A stretch of DNA of 64,000 nucleotides from Myxococcota bacterium (lineage in GTDB: Bacteria > Myxococcota_A > Polyangia > Palsa-1104 > JAEUJZ01): positions 29,140-93,139 of the forward strand of contig JANWXW010000048.1 of assembly GCA_025057315.1 (NCBI GenBank). The letters are read 5' to 3'. Numbering within the stretch: position 1 is the first letter of the stretch; each line of letters opens with the position of its first letter. The notes beneath the pieces were generated by a model that worked only from the letters and a program-made list of their open reading frames with translations, ran no database searches and had not been told where the DNA came from. The translations under genes and the position numbers were made by a program. Below are positions 59,250 through 64,000 of the stretch, in pieces.

Positions 59250-60572
59250 GTGCTTCGCCTCTGTCTGGCGCTGCTGCTGCTGGCGGGCCCCGGCTGGGCG
59301 ACCCCACCACAAGAACACCACCTCCACCTGGTGCGCGTTGGGCGCGATTACGAGCTGCTGTGGGCCCCGGCGGGGCCGCTGCCGGTGTTGGGCCCGCGAC
59401 GGGCGCTGGTGACACTCGACCTGTTCCAGCCCCTTGACACGCCCGCGGGGCCCGCTGGGCTGGTTCTCTCGTTGACCCACAGCAGCGAGGACGTCCGCCT
59501 GGTGTATCACCCCGTCGCCACCACTCCGGCCGCAACGCGCGGAGCTGAAGTGGCCTGGGAAGCACTTGGGCAGCAGCGCCTCTGGCCGATGCTGGAGCGA
59601 CTGTACCAGCGACCCGAGCTGCTGCTGCCTGAGCGCGAGCCTGCGCTCCTGGAGGAGGCAGCGCGGATCGGGCTCGATGCGGCCCGGCTGCGCGAGGCTC
59701 TGGTCCGACGCCGCCACCGCGCCACCGTCGAGGAGCTATGGCGTCGCGACCGAGATCTGGTGCTGGCCTCACCCGAGGTGTGGGTGAACGGACGACGGCT
59801 CCAGGGCAACCTCACCGAGATCCAGCTCCGCGATGAGATCGAGCGGCAGCGCGAGCGGGCCCAGGCCCTGCTCCGACAGGGAGTGCCGCTGTCAGAACTC
59901 TATGACCGCCTCCTCCAACAAGAGCGCGAGCGCTCCTCGGCGTGGGCCCGCCTGCCGCCCTGGAGCCGCCCACCGCTGCGTCCTGTCCGGTCAGCTCGCA
60001 CCCATTTTGACCTAGCCGGGTCGCCATCGCAAGGCCCGACGGTCGCCCCGGTGGTGATTGTGTTCTTCGCCAGCTTCGATGGTGCAAGCACCCGGAGAAG
60101 CGCCGAGATCATTCGCACGGTCATGCAGCAGCAGGCCGGACGGGTGCGCCTGGTGATCAAGCACCTGCCGACGATGGTGGCCGGACAGCAGGCGGCCTGG
60201 TTCCTGCAGCATCTGCACGCCCGCGCTCCAGACCAGTTCTGGCGCGCTTATGAGAGCCTGCTGCAGGCCATCGAGCGCCGGCACCAACTCAGCGCCGCGG
60301 AAGTTGTGCGCGTGTTGCGCAACGCGGGGCTGAATCTAGACGGCATCCCGCCGGAGCCGACGGAAGGCCCGGTGCTGGAGCAGCTGGAGGCCGACCGAGC
60401 TCTGGCGCGGCGGCTCGATGTGGAGATCGCGCCGGCAGTGGTCATCAACGGCCGCCTGCTCCGCGGTAGCCTGACCCTGGAGATGCTGGAGGAGGTGGTG
60501 CGACGGGAATTGAACATGGGTCTCATCGAGCGCCTGCGCGAGGGCAGTGCGAGCCGCCTCCTACCCGAGTGA
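59250..60572 (+). CDS. Secreted DsbA/thioredoxin-fold protein lacking CxxC
   Basis: 440 residues. A signal peptide (1-18, GPGWAT) is followed by two DsbA-like modules. Module 1 (about 40-200) is degenerate, ends with EVWVNGRRLQG, and lacks cysteines. Module 2 (about 265-430) starts with VVIVFFASFDGASTRRSAEIIR, where the redox CPxC of DsbA would be FDGAS, and has the cis-Pro loop APAVVINGRLLRG. With no cysteine at either site it cannot do thiol redox; a chaperone or binding role is more likely. Start GTG 59250 was chosen because the signal peptide begins there. It converges with the DUF1684 gene. Confidence 0.7.
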   Translation: MLRLCLALLLLAGPGWATPPQEHHLHLVRVGRDYELLWAPAGPLPVLGPRRALVTLDLFQPLDTPAGPAGLVLSLTHSSEDVRLVYHPVATTPAATRGAEVAWEALGQQRLWPMLERLYQRPELLLPEREPALLEEAARIGLDAARLREALVRRRHRATVEELWRRDRDLVLASPEVWVNGRRLQGNLTEIQLRDEIERQRERAQALLRQGVPLSELYDRLLQQERERSSAWARLPPWSRPPLRPVRSARTHFDLAGSPSQGPTVAPVVIVFFASFDGASTRRSAEIIRTVMQQQAGRVRLVIKHLPTMVAGQQAAWFLQHLHARAPDQFWRAYESLLQAIERRHQLSAAEVVRVLRNAGLNLDGIPPEPTEGPVLEQLEADRALARRLDVEIAPAVVINGRLLRGSLTLEMLEEVVRRELNMGLIERLREGSASRLLPE

Positions 60573-60742
60573 CAGGGGTGCCCGAGGTACCGTCCTCACA
60601 CGGCCTTCTCTCTAGAGCGCCTTGAGCTGGCCAAAACATCCACGGGGCCCACAGCAGGCGAAAAAGCGTAGAAACGAGGCGACGCTGCTGGTCAGCGTGG
60701 CCCGACCGCAGCGGGGGGAATCCCAAGCGGACGGTCAGGTGG
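60573..60742. other. 170-bp convergent gap
   Basis: Between two convergent stops. GC-rich, with no hairpin, promoter or gene that I can support. Confidence 0.5.
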
Positions 60743-61705
60743 TCAAGGTCCAGACGGGTGTGCGCCGTAGTCTTGCTCTCCAACGGGAATGGCGACCCGG
60801 AGCCAGTTGCGGCGCGGCGGCATCGGGCAGTGGAAGTACTTCGAGTAAGCGCACAGTGGGTTCCACGCCTGGTTGAAATCGAGCAGCACGCTCCCCTCGG
60901 GCGTCAACCGACCGTACAGAAACCGGCCGCCAGCGTACGTGCCGCCTGGTCGGCCATTGGTCAGATCCTTGAAGAGGAGAAACAGCGTTCCTGGTCCGTG
61001 CGCATAGGCCTCCAGCGCGCAGCGCACTGCCCCGATGTTAAAGTGGACCACCCCCACGGCCTGCAGTTGCTGGGGCCCCCCTCGAGAGGCCTCGACGGTG
61101 ACCATCCTCGGTTGTGGGTGGCGCTCCAGCTTGCCAAGGACAGCATAGCGCGAGTCGTCTCCATAGTAGCGCAGCCCCTGGTAAGCGCGCCGTGCGGGCG
61201 CCTCGAGGTCGTAGACGGCCACCGCTGGCTGCTGGGGCAGGCCACCCACCAACAGCCGCGCCCGCCCGATGGCGATGACATCGTCGTTCTTTAGCTCGGC
61301 CTGCTCCCGCGGCGTGCCACCCACGGGCACAGGCGGCGTGGCGTGCAGGAGGAGCTGCCCTGCGGAGCGCACCAGGCGCACCTGTTGACCATCAGGCAAA
61401 GGCCCCTGGGGTAGGGGCACTCCCCCCGGCGCCCCCACCACGACCTCCCCCGGCGGGAGATGGACATAGTCCACCCGGCCCAGCGGGCTCAGCTCCCCTC
61501 TCATCTCCTCGTCCTTGTACCGCCGCCAGGCCGCCCGCTGCGGCGCCAGTAGGCGGTCGATCTCGTGGAGCTGGTCCTGCCCCATCGCCTCCAGTCGCCA
61601 GGAGACGTACATTGCGCCCGCTGTGCCGGCGAGGCCGACAGCACCCAGAAGCCACAGGGCCCAGCGCCTACGCACAGGTGGACCTTCTAACGGACCGTAA
61701 GGCAT
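60743..61705 (-). CDS. DUF1684-family membrane-anchored protein
   Basis: A 320-residue protein of the DUF1684 family, whose function is unknown. The family signature is FLLFKDLTNGRPGGTYAGGRFLYG (near residue 245, abridged as FKDLTNGR and GGRFLYG), then VLLDFNQAWNPLCAYS and CPMPPRRNWLRVAIPVGEQDY. An N-terminal membrane helix (about 15-35, LWLLGAVGLAGTAGAMYVSW) anchors it. I use ATG 61705; ATG 61729 is an alternative that adds eight residues. Upstream is a divergent gene. Related proteins in other bacteria often begin with a lipoprotein signal. Confidence 0.8.
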   Translation of the reverse strand: MPYGPLEGPPVRRRWALWLLGAVGLAGTAGAMYVSWRLEAMGQDQLHEIDRLLAPQRAAWRRYKDEEMRGELSPLGRVDYVHLPPGEVVVGAPGGVPLPQGPLPDGQQVRLVRSAGQLLLHATPPVPVGGTPREQAELKNDDVIAIGRARLLVGGLPQQPAVAVYDLEAPARRAYQGLRYYGDDSRYAVLGKLERHPQPRMVTVEASRGGPQQLQAVGVVHFNIGAVRCALEAYAHGPGTLFLLFKDLTNGRPGGTYAGGRFLYGRLTPEGSVLLDFNQAWNPLCAYSKYFHCPMPPRRNWLRVAIPVGEQDYGAHPSGP

Positions 61706-61754
61706 CCGATAATACTTCAATTTTAGCATGAAGCAAGGGAGGAGGAAAAGGGGG

Positions 61755-62273
61755 ATGGGCCGGGGGCCGAAGCAGCTGGAATCCCGTTCCAGGGTGGAGT
61801 ATCTTGGCATCGTGGAGTCTCCGGATGATGCCGGGGTCGACCAGCTCATTGCCGAGCGGACGCTGGCCCTGTCCAACCCAGCTGCCGAGGTGCCGATGCG
61901 TCGTCCGCGGCGCTTCGTGGTGGTGGTGATGGCCTCGCTGTCGATGGGAGTGGCCGCGGTGCTTGGCCTGCTCCTTGGGTGGCCCCAGCTGCGCTCTTCG
62001 GCAGCGCCCACCGCCGAGCTGCCTGCGCCGCCAACCCGCCCTCCCGAGGGCGGAGGGGAGGTGGGCTTCCTCAACTGCAACAGCTGGCCGACCGCCTATG
62101 TCTTCGTTGATGGGCGCAGGCTCCCAGGCACAACGCCGTTGCGTGAAGTGCCCCTGCCGCCTGGCACGCACACCCTGACTCTGGTGAGCCGCGATGGCCT
62201 GCTGCGCAAGGAGCTGCAGGTGAGCATCCAGGCGGCCCAGACGCGGACCCTGGCCGTGACGCTGGAGCGATGA
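61755..62273 (+). CDS. Membrane-anchored PEGA-domain protein
   Basis: 172 residues: charged cytoplasmic N-terminus (about 1-55), one membrane helix (about 58-80, VVVVMASLSMGVAAVLGLLLGW) and a PEGA domain (about 105-172: NCNSWPTAYVFVDGRRLPGTT, PPGTHTLTLVSRDG). It has no kinase part. GGAGGAGGAAA before the ATG at 61755 makes this the likely start. It is translationally coupled to the next gene (ATGATG overlap). Confidence 0.75.
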   Translation: MGRGPKQLESRSRVEYLGIVESPDDAGVDQLIAERTLALSNPAAEVPMRRPRRFVVVVMASLSMGVAAVLGLLLGWPQLRSSAAPTAELPAPPTRPPEGGGEVGFLNCNSWPTAYVFVDGRRLPGTTPLREVPLPPGTHTLTLVSRDGLLRKELQVSIQAAQTRTLAVTLER

Positions 62274-63331
62274 TGGGGCGCGTGGTGTCGCTCCTGGTCG
62301 GCTGTGCGTTGGCCAGCTGTCTGCAGCAGGACCTGCAGGAGCCGGACCTGACTCCGGTCCCCGATGGTGGCAGGGGCTCGGAACGCTGGACCGTGATCCG
62401 TCCGCCAGCTCCGGGCGAGGCGAACCTGTTTGCCCTGTGGGGCGATCAGCCAGATCATCTATTTGCAGTCGGCAGTGGAGGGACCATCCTGCGTGCGGTG
62501 CCCGACCCCGAGGGACGCCTGGACCGCGATGGCCGGCCGCTGCTGCTCTGGACGCGCATGGACAGCGGCACGACCGCCGATTTGACGGCCGTGCATGGGA
62601 CCTCGCCCACCGACGTGTATGCGGTGGGCCTGGGGGGTACGATCCTGCGCTATGACGGTAGCACATGGCAGGCGGAGGCGCCGCAGCGCGCCATGCCCGA
62701 TGATCCGCCGCTTTCTGCTGATCTATGGGGCGTGTTTGCCTACAGCGGCGGCGCCATGGCTGTGGGCAAGGGCGGCGTCTGGACGCGGCGGGTCATGGGA
62801 CGGTGGCAGGTGCCCGGGCGGCTCCAGGTGGAGGGGCTTCGTGGCCTCTGGGGTACAGCTCCAAACAGCCTGTGGGCGGTGGGATCACTGGGGTTCATCT
62901 ACTTCTTCAATGGCACCGGCTGGAGCGTGGTGTCGCCACCGGGCTTTACCAACAAGCTGGCCGCCGTCTTTGGCACGGCCGCCAACAACGTCTATGCGGT
63001 TGGCTTGGCCGGTTCGGTGCTGCGCAAAGGCGATGGCGGCTTTATCGACCTAGGCGCCCGGATCGACGCGCGCTGCGGCAGCGGGCCAGTGCCGCGGGTG
63101 TTTTTGCGCGGCGGCGCGGTCACTGCCTCAGGCGATGTCGTGCTCATCGGCTGGGAGGGGGTCATCGTCCGCCTGAGCTCTGGCTGTGCCGACGGGGGCA
63201 TGGGCTTGGCCGCCTGGGACGAGTCGGGCTCGACGTCGCACCGGCTGGAGGGCATCTGGGCCCAACGCGACGGGGCACGGACGACCATCTACATCAGCGG
63301 TGTAGCAGGGCTCGTTCTGCGGGGGGAGTGA
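62270..63331 (+). CDS. Beta-propeller lipoprotein
   Basis: A 353-residue lipoprotein: signal peptide with LASC lipobox (Cys near residue 17). Repeats of about 55 residues share AVGSGGTILR-type cores: DHLFAVGSGGTILR, DVYAVGLGGTILRYDG, SLWAVGSLGFIYFFNG and NVYAVGLAGSVLRKGD. Such propellers are common surface proteins in Myxococcota. It overlaps the PEGA gene by 4 bp and runs 3 bp ahead of the last gene, so the three form an operon. Confidence 0.75.
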   Translation: MMGRVVSLLVGCALASCLQQDLQEPDLTPVPDGGRGSERWTVIRPPAPGEANLFALWGDQPDHLFAVGSGGTILRAVPDPEGRLDRDGRPLLLWTRMDSGTTADLTAVHGTSPTDVYAVGLGGTILRYDGSTWQAEAPQRAMPDDPPLSADLWGVFAYSGGAMAVGKGGVWTRRVMGRWQVPGRLQVEGLRGLWGTAPNSLWAVGSLGFIYFFNGTGWSVVSPPGFTNKLAAVFGTAANNVYAVGLAGSVLRKGDGGFIDLGARIDARCGSGPVPRVFLRGGAVTASGDVVLIGWEGVIVRLSSGCADGGMGLAAWDESGSTSHRLEGIWAQRDGARTTIYISGVAGLVLRGE

Positions 63332-63334
63332 GGC

Positions 63335-63802
63335 ATGCTGGTGCGCGCGTTGAGGTGGCTGCTGGTGCTGGCTCTGCTATCGGGTTGCGGCACCAGCGCC
63401 GGTGGGTTCATCGGCACCCGGACCCTGAACCGCTGCGAGGGCAGCTATCCGGTGTGCAACAGCGCCGCAGGCTGCGTGCTCGACGAGTCGCAGTACACCG
63501 AGGGGACGCTACCGGGGGAGCGCCGCGTCATCTTCCGCACCGACGGACCGGCGCGGGTCCGCGTGAGGCTGCTGTTCATCGAGGAGCGCTCGCCGGGCAA
63601 GTCCACGCTCATCGAGTGGAACGAGCTGGGCTGCAGCAGCCAAAAGGTGTTTTCCTTCATGGGACGGGACATTTTCCAGATCGCCGGCGAGTCCCAGCAG
63701 CTGTCGGTGGAGCAGCCCCTGCAGACGCGCGGGGATCACCTCATCCGCCTGATCTCAGACGCCACGGCGCGCTATCAGATGCGCATCGAGATCGCGCGCT
63801 GA
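63335..63802 (+). CDS. Small lipoprotein, 155 aa
   Basis: Lipoprotein signal with LLSGC lipobox (Cys near residue 18). Four cysteines follow (RCEGSYPVC near 33, GCVLDE and ELGCSS), likely disulfides. No family recognised. GGAGTGAGGC precedes the ATG. It ends the operon. Confidence 0.65.
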   Translation: MLVRALRWLLVLALLSGCGTSAGGFIGTRTLNRCEGSYPVCNSAAGCVLDESQYTEGTLPGERRVIFRTDGPARVRVRLLFIEERSPGKSTLIEWNELGCSSQKVFSFMGRDIFQIAGESQQLSVEQPLQTRGDHLIRLISDATARYQMRIEIAR

Positions 63803-64000
63803 CCCGGTGTCCACCTGAGAGAAACAGGATTGGATTGGCAACGTTGCTCGACTGCCGCTGCAGGCACGGGCAGCACCTCGGGCCGGGCGCGACGAGCTCC
63901 AGGGGATGGATGGATCCCCACCCTGAGGGCCTGTGGATGACGCGCTGCTTGCGACGGCCGGTTCCAACCATGCAGGGTGCATGATCTTCTAGCTCCGCCT
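63803..64000. other. Window end, no gene seen
   Basis: 198 bp after the last gene, ordinary composition. No start, stop, hairpin or promoter pair that I can support. Confidence 0.5.

Noticed and set aside
62725..63984. 419-codon frame overlapping the propeller and last lipoprotein genes.
   Set aside because: Arg/Gly-rich shadow frame, no lipobox or domain.

Overview
The window is high-GC DNA, almost fully coding, with frequent GTG starts and ATGA/GTGA stop-start overlaps. It carries 50 protein genes. I found no rRNA, tRNA, CRISPR array, IS element or integrase. Three Hanks-type Ser/Thr kinases with C-terminal sensor modules, AgmX-like domains, an FHA-sigma54 activator, PilT ATPases, many lipoproteins and a sterol locus point to Myxococcota (myxobacteria or relatives). 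The assignment rests on gene content only; there is no marker RNA gene.

Layout. 0-5.5 kb: Ser/Thr kinase, a small c-type cytochrome lipoprotein plus a beta-barrel protein that itself carries a haem motif, PlsY, and an AgmX-like lipoprotein. 5.5-10.5 kb (minus): a four-gene sterol locus: 3beta-HSD-like SDR (SdmB-like), Rieske oxygenase (SdmA-like), oxidosqualene cyclase with the DCTAE motif, and a secreted START-fold protein. 10.5-20.4 kb: M1 aminopeptidase, a 22-bp minisatellite, a PEGA kinase, a lipid kinase, an M28 peptidase, an LpoA-like lipoprotein and an orphan. 20.4-29.3 kb: a TonB-domain/TonB-dependent receptor fusion with a lipoprotein, a 1089-residue cNMP-like/4Fe-4S/b-haem membrane fusion, and an OmpA-family protein. 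29.4-35.2 kb: FHA-sigma54 activator, two PilT-type ATPases, a zinc-ribbon/pseudo-receiver protein, a secreted orphan and a Nudix hydrolase. 35.2-41.3 kb: orphans, a kelch lipoprotein, two Opp/Dpp ATPases without permeases, and a PhoB-type regulator. 41.3-45.4 kb: carotenoid operon crtI-crtB-cruA/P. 45.4-50 kb: third kinase and a two-gene RsbW-like/STAS partner-switch candidate. 50-56 kb: rodZ-like and pilF/W-like genes, a lipase-like hydrolase, a YafJ-like protein lacking its cysteine, an orphan behind a start-codon hairpin, and Rel. 56-63.8 kb: envelope lipoproteins, including a metzincin-like protease, a cysteine-free DsbA-like protein, a DUF1684 protein, a PEGA protein and a beta-propeller.

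How the genes work together. Two terpenoid branches occur in one 64-kb stretch: sterol cyclisation with likely C-4 demethylation, and carotenoid synthesis with a CruA/CruP-type cyclase. No squalene synthase or squalene epoxidase gene was recognised, so the oxidosqualene supply must be encoded elsewhere. Type IV pilus functions (two retraction-type ATPases, a PilF/PilW-like lipoprotein) lie in separate clusters.

Regulation. Several genes have a -10-like TAnnnT box only 6-9 nt before an SD-less start codon (rel, two lipoproteins, the PEGA kinase, M1 peptidase, plsY, DsbA-like), which predicts leaderless mRNAs. Others have strong SDs, one of them in the loop of a perfect hairpin whose stem contains the start codon.
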